The notes: generated from the sequence alone by a model not told the origin. A DNA stretch of 64,000 nt from Angelakisella massiliensis (GCF_900104675.1 NZ_LT629944.1:724216-788215), one strand, 5' to 3'; shown: positions 40,733 through 50,098, counted from the stretch's first letter. Numbers and translations are program-made.

Positions 40733-41554
40733 ATGAAAGACCATGTTTCTTTGCAAGAACGCTTGAAAGATTTACGGGTCGAAAAGGGCTTGAAGCTGGA
40801 AGAACTGGCGGAAAAGACCGGCATTTCAAAATCTGCTTTAGCCAGCTATGAAAATGAAGAAAACCGAAATAAGGAAATCAATCACGGCAACCTTATCACA
40901 CTGGCAGACTTTTATGAGGTGTCCATTGACTATCTGTTCTGCCGGACAGAAAACCGGGAGCAGATAAATACCCCGCTGTCCGAACTGCATTTGACTGATG
41001 AAGCTGTGGCGCTTCTGAAAAGCGGACGGATCAATACCCGGCTGCTGTGCGAGATGATGTCCCACGAAAAATTTGCGGAACTGATGGCTGACGCAGAAAT
41101 CTATGTGGATGGAATGGCTACCATGCGGTTCCATGACATCAATAGTGCTTTGGCCGCTGTCCGGGCAATGATACTGGAAAAACATCCCGAAGCCGCCGCA
41201 GACCGCTCCTTGAAAATTCTGGAAGCCGGTCAGATAGAGGAAGAAGATTTTTTCTGCCATGTGACACACAAAACATGGGACGCTATCCTTCACGATATAC
41301 GCAAAGCCCATGAGAACGATATGGAGAGTGCGCCGGATACCACGCCAGCCGATGAACTGATAAGGGAAGTCCGAAAGGCCATGCAGTCCACTGGCGATAG
41401 GGTGCAGGAATTTTTGGAAATCTTCTGCAAGGCGTTCCAGCTAAAATACAAGCGGCTCACAGACGAGGAAAGAACTACCCTGAAAAGGCTGTTCAAAAGA
41501 TCGCCGCTGATTAAAAATTCCGGGATCAACTTCCGTCGCAGGCCGTGGAAATGA
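40733..41554 (+). CDS. XRE-family regulator, cargo-flanking copy 1
   Basis: A 273-residue protein. An N-terminal Cro/C1-type helix-turn-helix (residues ~8-70, with LEELAEKTGISKSALASYE) is followed by a large C-terminal region (~80-270). That region has no known domain but is shared with the 46297 protein (LLKSGRINTRLLCEMMSHE against LLSSGKINNRLLCEIATHE). The two are paralogues on both sides of the resistance-like cargo, so one may derive from duplication during integration. The promoter has an extended -10 and possible self-operator. Confidence 0.85.
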   Translation: MKDHVSLQERLKDLRVEKGLKLEELAEKTGISKSALASYENEENRNKEINHGNLITLADFYEVSIDYLFCRTENREQINTPLSELHLTDEAVALLKSGRINTRLLCEMMSHEKFAELMADAEIYVDGMATMRFHDINSALAAVRAMILEKHPEAAADRSLKILEAGQIEEEDFFCHVTHKTWDAILHDIRKAHENDMESAPDTTPADELIREVRKAMQSTGDRVQEFLEIFCKAFQLKYKRLTDEERTTLKRLFKRSPLIKNSGINFRRRPWK

Positions 41555-41607
41555 AAACTGCCGTTGTGGGAACAGGCGTTCCTGCAACGGCAGCGTCTTT
41601 GTTGTAG

Positions 41608-42066
41608 TTATTTGTGAATGTACATTCTTGTCATGTCCGGCTCATTATTACCCTGAACCATACACAAGAATTCCCAGCCATATTTTTCATAAAAACTTGT
41701 ATGGTCTGTAATCAAATAAAGTGGGGCAATTCCTTTAGATCTCATATCTTTTACAACCATGTCAAGTAACTGTCCCGCAATTCCCCGACAGCGATAATTC
41801 TCTTCCGTATATAATGCACATACATTTGGCGAAAGGTCTTTTCTATTGTGAAAATCATTTTCTATTACACCCAGACCACCTATAATAAGCTCGCCATCTA
41901 AGCAAAGATACCAGCCGTATTCCGTTTCATTTTTCAGGTAGGATTCCATACATTCAAGATAGGCTTCTTGCGGTACGCCCCATTTGGCATGAAACCATGC
42001 AGCGGCGGTTTCTTTTAATTCTGGTATTTGTCTTAATGTGACATAGCTATATTCATTCATATCCAT
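41608..42066 (-). CDS. GNAT family N-acetyltransferase
   Basis: A 152-residue acetyltransferase with the GNAT fold: GELIIGGLGVIEND strand region, VCALYTEENYRCRGIAGQLL with the acetyl-CoA loop (RCRGIA), and SFYEKYGWEF closing motif B. It differs from the chromosomal GNATs in its low GC and its cargo context next to the GrpB/deaminase and Vat genes. It could be a resistance acetyltransferase, but no antibiotic can be named. AAAGAAG precedes the ATG. Confidence 0.85.
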   Translation of the reverse strand: MDMNEYSYVTLRQIPELKETAAAWFHAKWGVPQEAYLECMESYLKNETEYGWYLCLDGELIIGGLGVIENDFHNRKDLSPNVCALYTEENYRCRGIAGQLLDMVVKDMRSKGIAPLYLITDHTSFYEKYGWEFLCMVQGNNEPDMTRMYIHK

Positions 42067-42072
42067 GCTTCT

Positions 42073-42972
42073 TTATATCCACCAGTTGGAAGTAATATCC
42101 CCCAATGTGACTATTTTTTTGTTCTCATAGTCCAACATAATTTCAATAGAATGATAATTCTCTGGCATGAGTTGTGTCATAAATTCCCGACACGCACCGC
42201 AAGGTGGGATAGCGTTTCCATTCCGATCAATCGCTATAACACGGCGAATATAATTTTCTCCGTTTGTAATCATGTTGGCAATCGCATTTCTTTCTGCACA
42301 CATTCCCAATGAGCAAGCAGTATCAATGCAAACGCCGACGTAGATATTTTCTTTTTCGGTAAAAATTGTAGCGGAAACACTTCCGGCTTCAATCAATGGA
42401 GAAATTACTCTTTCCTGTTGTACTTTCCTTGCGGCGATATACATTTTATCCCATGTACCATCAAATTGAGAGAACGCCAGTTTTTCAATTTCACGCACAA
42501 AATTCTCTTTTCCGTCACAATATCCATCAATATCATACGGAAATTTCTTTGCAAGTTCTGTTTTTATTTTTGCGTATTCTTCTCGCTCCTTTTCATGGGT
42601 ACGCATATAATCACGAAAAGCAAGGTGACGCCCGATATTATTCCAGTCGTCTGCCTGGAAAATATGAATTTGATGGGTTCGCTCATCACCACCTTTGCGA
42701 AGATAGCGTCTACCCTCTATGCCAAATTCTCCAAGATATTCATAACCTATGTCGGAAAACTTTTCTGCATCAATATCCACTCTCTCAAGACTTCTGACAA
42801 CTGCCATAATATCAATAATTGGTTTAGCGGCTAAACCTTCCACAGAGGTGCTTCCAATGTGGTAAATTGCTATGCAATTATCCGCAAGAATATTTCTAAT
42901 CAGCAAAGACTCTTCTTTATACTTGTTTTTCCATAAGGGACTATACTCTATTACTGTTATGTGTTGACTCAT
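42073..42972 (-). CDS. GrpB-family domain fused to cytidine/blasticidin-type deaminase
   Basis: A 299-residue two-domain protein. Residues 1-~165 are GrpB/UPF0157 (nucleotidyltransferase-like): the motif HIGSTSVEGLAAKPIIDI (38-55) is intact. Residues ~175-299 form a cytidine-deaminase fold of the blasticidin-S deaminase type: zinc/catalytic CAE (225-227) and PCGAC (257-261). The zinc ligands are complete. GrpB proteins are linked to nucleotide or stress metabolism, the deaminase to nucleoside antibiotics or salvage. GGTGG precedes the ATG at 42972. It overlaps neither neighbour. Substrate unknown. Confidence 0.82.
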   Translation of the reverse strand: MSQHITVIEYSPLWKNKYKEESLLIRNILADNCIAIYHIGSTSVEGLAAKPIIDIMAVVRSLERVDIDAEKFSDIGYEYLGEFGIEGRRYLRKGGDERTHQIHIFQADDWNNIGRHLAFRDYMRTHEKEREEYAKIKTELAKKFPYDIDGYCDGKENFVREIEKLAFSQFDGTWDKMYIAARKVQQERVISPLIEAGSVSATIFTEKENIYVGVCIDTACSLGMCAERNAIANMITNGENYIRRVIAIDRNGNAIPPCGACREFMTQLMPENYHSIEIMLDYENKKIVTLGDITSNWWI

Positions 42973-43007
42973 TTATTTCCACCATCAAAACATCAATTCC
43001 AACAAAA

Positions 43008-43649
43008 TTACACCTCGATTATGTTGCGGATCTGTTCCAAGTCACCGCTGCATAACGCCTTGAGATTTGCGAATATTTTCTCTGGTGACCAGTCCCACCA
43101 TTTTATTTCTTGCAAGTATGCAATAAGCTCATCATCAAAGCGTCTTTTTATTATTTTGCAAGGATTTCCACCGGCAATACAGTAGGCGGGAATGTCTTTT
43201 GTTACAACAGAATTTGCAGCTATAATTGCACCATCTCCGATATTCACACCCGGCATTACAGTAACATTTTGCCCAATCCAGACATCATTTCCAACCACGG
43301 TATCACCCTTTAGCGGCAAGTCCGCCAAAGTCGGAGTGAACTGTTCCCAGCCACCGCCCATAATATTAAAAGGATAGGTAGTAACGCTGCACATTCGATG
43401 ATTTGCACCGTTCATTACAAACTCTATTCCCTTAGCTATAGCACAAAATTTACCTATAATCAATTTATCACCGAGGAATTCGTAATGATGCGTTACGTGT
43501 TCTTCAAATCTTTCTGCGCCATTTATGTCATCATAGTAAGAATATTCGCCCACTATGATATTGGGGCGGGTAATAACATTTTTAATAAAGCACGCACTCT
43601 TAATTGCCTCATTCGGATAAATTGCATTCGGATTTGGTCCGTATTGCAT
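43008..43649 (-). CDS. Vat-type (streptogramin A) acetyltransferase
   Basis: A 213-residue left-handed beta-helix xenobiotic acetyltransferase. It opens with QYGPNPNAIYPNEAIKSACFIK and has EVGEYSYYDD-like IVGEYSYYDD, the catalytic His in NGANHRM (His84), and the hexapeptide array around VVGNDVWIGQNVTVMPGVNIGDGAII. This is the pattern of Vat enzymes that O-acetylate virginiamycin M-like streptogramin A; CatB-type chloramphenicol acetyltransferase is the alternative. GAGGAGG lies eight bases before the ATG at 43649. AT-rich, among mobile genes, so probably an acquired resistance gene, though activity is untested. Confidence 0.85.
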   Translation of the reverse strand: MQYGPNPNAIYPNEAIKSACFIKNVITRPNIIVGEYSYYDDINGAERFEEHVTHHYEFLGDKLIIGKFCAIAKGIEFVMNGANHRMCSVTTYPFNIMGGGWEQFTPTLADLPLKGDTVVGNDVWIGQNVTVMPGVNIGDGAIIAANSVVTKDIPAYCIAGGNPCKIIKRRFDDELIAYLQEIKWWDWSPEKIFANLKALCSGDLEQIRNIIEV

Positions 43650-43677
43650 ATATATAACCTCCTCATAGATCTTTGTT

Positions 43678-43902
43678 TTATTCTTTACTTTGATTAGCCC
43701 CATCTACTTCCAACTCAATCACATCTAAAATGCCACAATGCAGGGTTTCACAGATACGAAGAAGCGTTTTCATACTGATATGCTCGCCCTTGCCCATGTT
43801 GGCAATTATATTGGTGGTCAGACCGGCGGCAAGCCGCAAGTCCTCTTTTCTCATACCACGCTCTTTCAATGTGTTCCATAATGGCTGATAGCTGATGTGC
43901 AT
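43678..43902 (-). CDS. XRE-family transcriptional regulator
   Basis: A 74-residue helix-turn-helix protein (NTLKERGMRKEDLRLAAGLTTN, recognition helix, then SMKTLLRICETLHCGILDVIEL). It ends 28 bases before the Vat gene on the same strand and is probably co-transcribed, possibly controlling it. ATG at 43902 is preferred over upstream codons because of GGGAAG seven bases away. Confidence 0.82.
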   Translation of the reverse strand: MHISYQPLWNTLKERGMRKEDLRLAAGLTTNIIANMGKGEHISMKTLLRICETLHCGILDVIELEVDGANQSKE

Positions 43903-44163
43903 AGGCTTCCCGTCCCTCTTTCCATCGTCCAGCGTTCTGTATCCATTATAGCAGAAATCTTGTGTTTCCACAATATTTCTTGACCGCACCGCCGATTCCG
44001 TCTGGATTGTGCTTTTCCTTTCTTCACTTTTGTTACATCTAATTAGCCATCAGCTGCTTGATGCCCTGGCTCTTTGCTTATGTGCGATAAAGAAGTAATA
44101 GAAGTGTAAAAAATTTTGCCGTTCCTATCCGGCACTTGGCCATTGTGTCGGATAGGTCGGGCG

Positions 44164-44256
44164 TTAGGCTTCGGGCAAGTCAATCTTGCCGACAAAGCTG
44201 TAATAAATCTCAATACTTTCTTTTCTCGGATACTCAACTTCATAAAAATCAACCTC
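44164..44256 (-). pseudogene. C-terminal scrap of a serine recombinase
   Basis: The frame reads VDFYEVEYPRKESIEIYYSF then VGKIDLPE and stops, which resembles the end of DUF4368-containing serine recombinases. A stop lies directly upstream. It marks the remains of another integrated element. Confidence 0.4.
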
Positions 44257-44506
44257 CTAAAAGTTTATTTTCCGTGTGTTAATCGCCGGTTTGCCTGCAA
44301 TCGCTCCTGCCCGGATTTCCCCCGGCGTATTGTCCTTCTTGGTGCGCTCTCGTCGTCGCAAGCTACATATCACTCGCTTCCGGGCAAGCTCGAAAGCTCG
44401 ATCATTTCGCTGCTCCTCCTCTTCCCACAAAATCTATGATTTTGCAGGAGCCCTATTGTGGCGTCACTTCCCCAAAGGTCATACCCCTTGCAGCCGGTCA
44501 TTCAAT
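44257..44506. other. gene-free stretch left of IS110
   Basis: No gene seen. The final ~30 bases (CAGCCGGTCATTC) resemble 40543-40555, so it looks like a common, decayed flank of these elements. Confidence 0.4.
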
Positions 44507-44524
44507 TTTCAACGCCTCATGAAA

Positions 44525-44762
44525 TGCCATCACAGCTGAGAATGAAAATATAGTCTGTGCGTTAACCGAAGGATTTGCTAAACTGAAAACAGCAGGCGTA
44601 GTCCGGTTGCACCTTGGTGGATTTTCACCCCGTTTGTTCAACGTGGACGAGTTGCCCAAGAGAACAGCAGTATATTGCGTCACGTAAGTGAAGAGCACGA
44701 GTAGCAAAGTTCGGATACCCACCCGGGCAATTCCCAGCCTGCATAATTCAGGGAGGGATTTG
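44525..44762 (+). ncRNA. candidate bridge RNA region of the IS110 element
   Basis: 238 bases between the left inverted repeat and the transposase start have no open frame but carry complementary segments. IS110 elements encode a bridge RNA with target- and donor-binding loops in a flanking non-coding end. Loops were not assigned here. Confidence 0.4.
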
Positions 44763-46001
44763 ATGCAAGACATATTGACCTGCGCCATGGGACTGGATAT
44801 TCATCGTGACGTTATCGTTGCCTGTCTTGCCAAAGGTGAGCTGGGCACCGATCCGGAAATCGAGATTCGCTCCTTCAGCACACTTATCCCGGAAATGCGG
44901 AAACTGCGGGATTGGGTGTTGGAAGCAGAGTGCCGCTATGTCGCTATGGAGAGCACCGGGATCTACTGGCAGCCTATTTACGAAATGCTGGAGCCATGTT
45001 TTGATGGGCAGATCAGCATTCTGGTCGTGAATGCCCGCCACATGAAGAATGTGCCTGGGCGTAAAACGGATATGCGGGACGCGCAATGGATCGCCACATT
45101 ACTCCGTGCCGGATTACTAAAGGGAAGTTTTATCCCAGATAAGACCTTCCGGGAACTGCGGCATCTGACCCGGTATCGTAAGAGCATCGTTCGCGACATT
45201 ACCGCCCAAAAGAATCGCATCGATAAATTTCTGCAAAGCTCCGGTTTCCGCTTCACAGCGTTTCTGTCGGACGCATTTGGCGCTTCCGGGCGAAACATCA
45301 TCCGTCATCTCATGGAATACGGAAATATTTCGCGGGAAGCTCTGGACCGGTGCCTGAAAACGCAGACCCGGAAACGTATCGACGAAATACTGATTGCCTT
45401 GAACGGTTCGCTCTCGGAGCACCAGCGCGGCTTTCTTCGCATGATATTTGGGCACTTGGAAGCGCTTGAACAGCACCGCCATACTGTGGAGGACGCTATT
45501 ACGAAAGAGATCACAAAGCACGAAGAGGCATTGAGCCTCCTGTGCTCCATACCAGGCATTGATGTAACTGCGGCAGCAGCCATTATCGCGGAGATTGGTA
45601 CCGATATGAGTGCCTTTCCGGATTCCCAGCATATATGCTCCTGGGCCGGTTTGAGTCCCGGTAACAACGAGAGTGCCGGAAAACGCAAGAGTGCTCACAT
45701 TAACAAAGGTAATCCGTATCTGAAGAGTATGCTCTGCGAGGTGGGATGGGTCATCTCCGGAAAACGAAGCTTGTACCTCTCCGGTTGGTACTGGAGGATA
45801 AAACAGCGGAAGGGCGCTAAACGTGCAACGATTGCTTTAGCTCGCAAACTGCTGGCGCTGATTTACACGATGTTGAAGACAGGTTCTCCATACAACGAAG
45901 ACTGTTTTGAGATCCGCAGAAAACAAAGTGAGCGCAAACGGGCCAGCCGTATGGTGAACGAACTGCAAAAGCTGGGGTACTTTGTGGTGGCACCAGGCTG
46001 A
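44763..46001 (+). CDS. IS110 family transposase
   Basis: A 412-residue DEDD transposase. The N-terminal RuvC-like domain has GLDIHRD (Asp12), a Glu in AMESTG, and the TDMRDAQW motif. The C-terminal Transposase_20 domain has LLCSIPGID and SWAGLSPGNNES-x-GKRKS with the catalytic serine. It catalyses RNA-guided recombination in this family. GGGAGGG lies seven bases before the ATG. No internal stop or frameshift, so it is intact. Confidence 0.93.
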   Translation: MQDILTCAMGLDIHRDVIVACLAKGELGTDPEIEIRSFSTLIPEMRKLRDWVLEAECRYVAMESTGIYWQPIYEMLEPCFDGQISILVVNARHMKNVPGRKTDMRDAQWIATLLRAGLLKGSFIPDKTFRELRHLTRYRKSIVRDITAQKNRIDKFLQSSGFRFTAFLSDAFGASGRNIIRHLMEYGNISREALDRCLKTQTRKRIDEILIALNGSLSEHQRGFLRMIFGHLEALEQHRHTVEDAITKEITKHEEALSLLCSIPGIDVTAAAAIIAEIGTDMSAFPDSQHICSWAGLSPGNNESAGKRKSAHINKGNPYLKSMLCEVGWVISGKRSLYLSGWYWRIKQRKGAKRATIALARKLLALIYTMLKTGSPYNEDCFEIRRKQSERKRASRMVNELQKLGYFVVAPG

Positions 46002-46224
46002 TTCCCACTGTACCATACTTCGGCCGGCGACAGGTTTTGGCCTGCCGCTTTTTGTGCTGCGATGGTTTTTCATGAGGCGTTGAAAGCCTGTTTGTCAAGG
46101 TTCACGCCCTCGCTACTTATTTTCGTAGCAAGGTTCTGTGTCTCCTGACAAAACTCATTTTACCGAAAAAACAGGCCCTCTCCCGTATGTCCAAAACGAT
46201 GGAAAACGGCTTGAAATCAGCATA

Positions 46225-46253
46225 TTTCCACGCTTATGGAATCATGGTATAAT
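46225..46253 (+). promoter_or_regulatory. extended -10 promoter with TTTCCACG box for second XRE gene
   Basis: TTTCCACG (46225-46232) and TGGTATAAT (46245-46253) repeat the arrangement at 40657-40687, with 23 rather than 25 bases between box starts and the -10. Confidence 0.55.
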
Positions 46254-46296
46254 GGTCATAAACGGAAGGATTTCCCTGATGAAAGGGGGATTTTAG

Positions 46297-47145
46297 ATGC
46301 ACACAAAACTGTCTATCCCGGAACGGCTAAAAGACTTGCGGGTGGTGGATAAGCACTTGACGCTGGAGCAGCTGGCTGAACAGACCGGGCTTTCCAAATC
46401 TGCTCTCAGCAAATATGAGAGTGACGATTATAAGGACATCAGCCCCTTTGCTATCGCTACGCTGGCGGAATTTTATGGGGTGTCCACCGATTACCTGATG
46501 GGGTTGTCAGAAAATAAAAATCACCCAAACACAGAGCTTCAGGCCCTGCATTTGAGTGATGATATGGTTACATTATTGAGCAGCGGAAAAATCAACAACC
46601 GGCTGCTGTGTGAGATTGCTACACATGAGAATTTTCAGCGGCTGATGACGGATATTGAGATTTTCGTTGACCGAATCGCCGATATGCGAATTGCCCAGAT
46701 GAATCTGGTGCTGGAGGCCACCCGGCAGGAAGTGATCCGCAGCCATGCACCAGGGGATAACGACCTTTATGTCCGCACGCTGGAGCTGGGACAGGTGCAG
46801 GAGAGTGACTTTTTCAGCCACACGATTCATGATGATCTGGACAGCATCGTTCAGGATATTCGTCAGGCCCATGTCACCGACCGCACCACCGCCGATCCGC
46901 AGCCGACTTTTACAGAGGTCAAGGAAAAGTTTGACCGTGCCATGCAGCTGGGCAGTAATGAGGAACGGGTGATTCATGAGTTCTGTGACCAGATGCAGAT
47001 TCCCTTTGACAAGATTGCGTCCGAGGACTTCTCGGCGTTTATGCGAATACTGAGCCTGTCCAAGCTGCTGAAAAATCCCAACAACATGAGGGGGAAGGCC
47101 CGGCCACAGGCATACCATGGGACAAAGAAGAAAAAGCGCAAGTAA
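46297..47145 (+). CDS. XRE-family regulator, cargo-flanking copy 2
   Basis: A 282-residue paralogue of the 40733 protein with the same layout: helix-turn-helix at ~8-72 (LEQLAEQTGLSKSALSKYE) and a long C-terminal region with shared motifs (ELQALHLSDDMVTLLSSGKINNRLL). The two are far from identical, so the duplication is old. The terminator at 47145 begins within the last codons. It may be the regulator of a second, now lost element. Confidence 0.85.
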   Translation: MHTKLSIPERLKDLRVVDKHLTLEQLAEQTGLSKSALSKYESDDYKDISPFAIATLAEFYGVSTDYLMGLSENKNHPNTELQALHLSDDMVTLLSSGKINNRLLCEIATHENFQRLMTDIEIFVDRIADMRIAQMNLVLEATRQEVIRSHAPGDNDLYVRTLELGQVQESDFFSHTIHDDLDSIVQDIRQAHVTDRTTADPQPTFTEVKEKFDRAMQLGSNEERVIHEFCDQMQIPFDKIASEDFSAFMRILSLSKLLKNPNNMRGKARPQAYHGTKKKKRK

Positions 47146-47182
47146 AAAGGAAGCGCTCAAAATAAAATGAGCGCTTCCTTTT
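47145..47182. terminator. rho-independent terminator
   Basis: AAAAGGAAGCGCTCA (47145-47159) pairs with TGAGCGCTTCCTTTT (47168-47182). It serves the XRE gene and the convergent hsdS remnant. Confidence 0.85.
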
Positions 47183-47184
47183 GA

Positions 47185-48216
47185 TTAAATGGAAATTTTC
47201 TTGGATATTAGCGCATCCAATTTTTCAATGATTTCCTTCTGACTATTTTGTACTGATATAAACTTCTGGGCAATCTCCTTTTGAAGTGAAAGGCTAATAT
47301 TTCCTTCACCGTCGACAGGAATTGGTACCATAATGTCGTTTAACATCGAAGGATATAGTTTCGTAAATTCATCCTCTCCGTTATCGCCTTTTCGACCTTT
47401 AGCCAGCTCCCGGAATATGGGTTCCAATGTAAATTTCATATAATCGAAGTCCAAATCTTGACGCCCGTTTTTAGGAACCAAGATTCCACGATCTCCGTTA
47501 ATAGAAAATTTACCATCCAGAATAAGAATCGTACCTGCAAATCCATTTGTTGACCATGTCATATAACGACCATCATAATCGTAGGTATCTAAATGGGTCA
47601 GTGTCCCTTGACTTGATGCCGAGTAGACAGGGTAGGGGCCTGAGTGTAGGTTCCCGTACTTTTTGGTGTACTTTGACTTTCCTTTAATAGTGTCAAATAG
47701 CTCACTCAAAGGCAAATATTCAATCGCATATTCGTCACAATTCGGCACAATAGAAACCTGTGAGAGATTTGCAATTTGTTCAACAACAGTTTCTTTGGTT
47801 TGTTCCAAAGTTACATAACCTGCGGCGATTTCTTTTTGCTTTTCAAGCCAAGGCTCCCCGTTATGGTCTACCGGAACAGCAAATTTTACAGATTGAATCA
47901 TAAATGGTGGTAGCGATGTGTACTCATTCTCTCCATTATCGCCTTGCCGCCCTTTTTTAAGCTCTCTAAAAATAGGTTCCAAGGTATATTTTGCGTACTC
48001 CAGGTCTATATTTGTGTCTTTCAGCAGGAGTATTCCACGGTGGTTGGTTGCGGAAAAAGGTGATCTGTGAATCATCATGTAGCCCGCTAAACCATCTATT
48101 GCCCATGTCAATGCCGGAACATTATAATCATAGGAATCGATCTGAGCAAATGGTCCAAATGTGTTGCCAGAATATAATGGATACTCACCAGTGTGTTCAT
48201 GTACATAAGAAACCAA
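47185..48216 (-). pseudogene. orphan type I restriction specificity subunit (hsdS), 5' truncated
   Basis: 343 codons covering part of the first target-recognition domain, the conserved linker helix and a complete second domain. The same motif occurs twice (YPLYSGNTFG / YPVYSASSQG; KYTLEPIFRELKKGRQGDNGE / KFTLEPIFRELAKGRKGDNGE), as in HsdS. The N-terminus is missing at the junction near 48216, where a plus-strand gene fragment begins. No hsdM or hsdR is nearby. Fragments like this can serve as recombination stock for specificity switching. Confidence 0.75.
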
Positions 48217-48218
48217 AA

Positions 48219-49379
48219 AAGAAGCGTGCCGTATGGATCACTATTTTGCTATGGATTAGTTTCTGGCCTATTATGCTTATTATTACAATTGCAAAAGCGC
48301 CTAAAATAGTAAAACCTATCAAAGCGGTTCTCATTGGCCTGGTTGTGATATTCATGATAACCACAGCTCTTTCTTACTCAGAAAATTCTGATTCGTATAT
48401 CGCTGATGGAAACAGCTCTCTCAACAGCGCACTTTCATCCAGTAGCTCGGAAAAATTGTCTCCAAATACAATATTTTCTGAAACTATCACCGATGAGACC
48501 TTGCGGACAAATTTTCTGAATGCTTGTGCGCAGATTGGTATGGATTACCAACGAATTGAGAACCTCGAACAGGTTGACGATTGGATCAGTGGACCACGAT
48601 ACTCCTTCTCTTATGAAGGTATGCCCTTTCGGCTTTACTGCAACATGGATTCCACTGTCAACGCAATTCGGCTAGGGACAAATACTGATATTTACAAGCA
48701 AGGCTTTGAGCCATACCAGATAAGCGATTACATGATTGACCTTTCTATTGCAACTGAATTGCAGTTGCTGTCTGAGGAATATGTAAAAAATCAACTCAAC
48801 TATCCTTCCTCTGCTGATTTCCCCTGGCTGGATTGGGCTTATGGGAGAGATCATGAACTGTATTCAGTCTCCAGTTCAGTTACTGCTCAGAACGCCTTTG
48901 GGATGGAAGATAAGTTGCCGTTCACCCTGATTTACCAGATTGAAAGTGATACAAAGAAACTGGTATATTTTGAGTTGGGTGGAAGTATTATTGTCAATCA
49001 GATGGATATTGTTTCCACTCCCGAACGAAAAGAAATACCCAACGACACTTCGCCCCAAACAGCGGCAGACAGCCAGGATATTGTGTTGGTAGACGGAGAA
49101 TTGGGCACTTACGGAAAAACTGTTGATATTGATGGTTTCTCCTACATCAATTATTACGTCCCCGAAGGTACATATATTGTTCTGAATAATGGCAAGTGGT
49201 GTAAAGTCTATCTGGCAAAAGACGAATACTACAAAAACTCGGATGGTTATACCGAAAACGAAATTGTGGAAACACTGGAATTCTCTGAATATAGACAATC
49301 ACAGACGCTTACGGTAAAAAGCGGCGAGCACCTTGAACTGACCATTAACGCATCTGTTACTCTCACCCCCATTGAATAA
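48219..49379 (+). pseudogene. 5'-truncated membrane protein (zinc-ribbon-type family)
   Basis: The frame is open but has no credible start: it runs out of the hsdS remnant at about 48216 and begins KKPKKKRAVWITILLW, a Lys-rich linker and membrane helix (~10-30) as found behind an N-terminal zinc ribbon in Clostridia proteins. A second helix (~45-65), a Ser-rich linker and a soluble beta-rich domain (~100-385) follow. The last ~100 residues, beginning GELGTYGKTVDIDGF, form a compact domain. The N-terminal part has been lost. Function unknown. Confidence 0.55.
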
Positions 49380-49388
49380 GCAAAGATT

Positions 49389-49562
49389 CTATTCTTTGGA
49401 ACCTCTTATTTCCGGCGGGAACCGACCAGCGTGCTCTCCAGAGATTCTCTCCATCACAATTTCATCAATTTTCTGCTCCAGCCTCTTGATTTTCACCTCT
49501 AACGAAGAAATGTGGGCGTCGAGGATTGGTTTCCTCAGCGCCCACATTTTTTGTAATCTCAT
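49389..49562 (-). CDS. small coiled-coil protein
   Basis: A 57-residue protein with a GGAGA site nine bases before its ATG. Residues ~10-42 form a regular heptad coiled coil (LEVKIKRLEQKIDEIV). No family recognised. It adjoins the truncated IS200 copy and may be the tail of a larger lost gene. Confidence 0.4.
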   Translation of the reverse strand: MRLQKMWALRKPILDAHISSLEVKIKRLEQKIDEIVMERISGEHAGRFPPEIRGSKE

Positions 49563-49599
49563 TGTATTGTCTCCATTTGCTGTTTCTGGCTTTCCATCA

Positions 49600-50097
49600 T
49601 CTTTATAGTACCATAGTAATTTCTTTTGTACCAAAATTCACGGTTCCGATATGCAAACTTCATATTCCCAAACTTTTGAAATATCATTAAACTGCTTTTT
49701 CCCTTGAGGTATCCCATAAATCCCGATACACTCATTTTTGGGGGATACTTAGAAGCAGATGGATGTGATCTGGACATACTTCTTCCTCTATGATCTCAAC
49801 CCTCTTCCAGTGACACCGTGTTCTGATGATCTCTCTTATTGCTGCTCTTTTTTCGTTATAGAATACTTTTCTTCTGTACGTTGGTGCAAATACCACATGA
49901 TATTTACAATTCCACTTCGTATGTCCCAGACTGTTTGTGATGTTATTTTGCTCTGGCATTTTAATGTCCTCCTAATGTGTTTTTCAGCGTAACTGGCAGG
50001 TCACGCTTTTACTTTAACACATTAGGAGTTTTTTTATCTTTTTCACCGCTTAAGCTCTTTTGAACCACGCAACTATCGCGTGGTTTTCTTTACACAA
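49600..50097 (-). mobile_element. decayed second IS200 copy
   Basis: Nearly identical to the first copy from its upstream end (TTTACACAA, hairpin CCACGCAACTATCGCGTGG, leader hairpin) into the transposase gene. Identity ends near 49605, before the C-terminal helix, and the entire 3' non-coding end is missing. Confidence 0.85.
49605..49959 (-). pseudogene. tnpA: frameshifted and truncated IS200 tnpA
   Basis: Relative to the intact gene, the G-run at 49740-49744 has five instead of six G, which shifts the frame after about residue 74, just past the HIH motif. The last ~40 residues including the catalytic Tyr helix are absent. The product would be inactive. Confidence 0.88.
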
Positions 50098-50098
50098 C

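Larger units (their letters stand above)
44507..46085 (+). mobile_element. IS110-family (IS1111-like) insertion sequence
   Basis: A full transposase gene is bracketed by perfect 18-bp inverted repeats: TTTCAACGCCTCATGAAA at 44507-44524 and its reverse complement at 46068-46085. Subterminal inverted repeats of this size are typical of the IS1111 subgroup. The exact tips and the target core are not determined. The left non-coding part is 238 bases, the right about 66. Confidence 0.85.
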
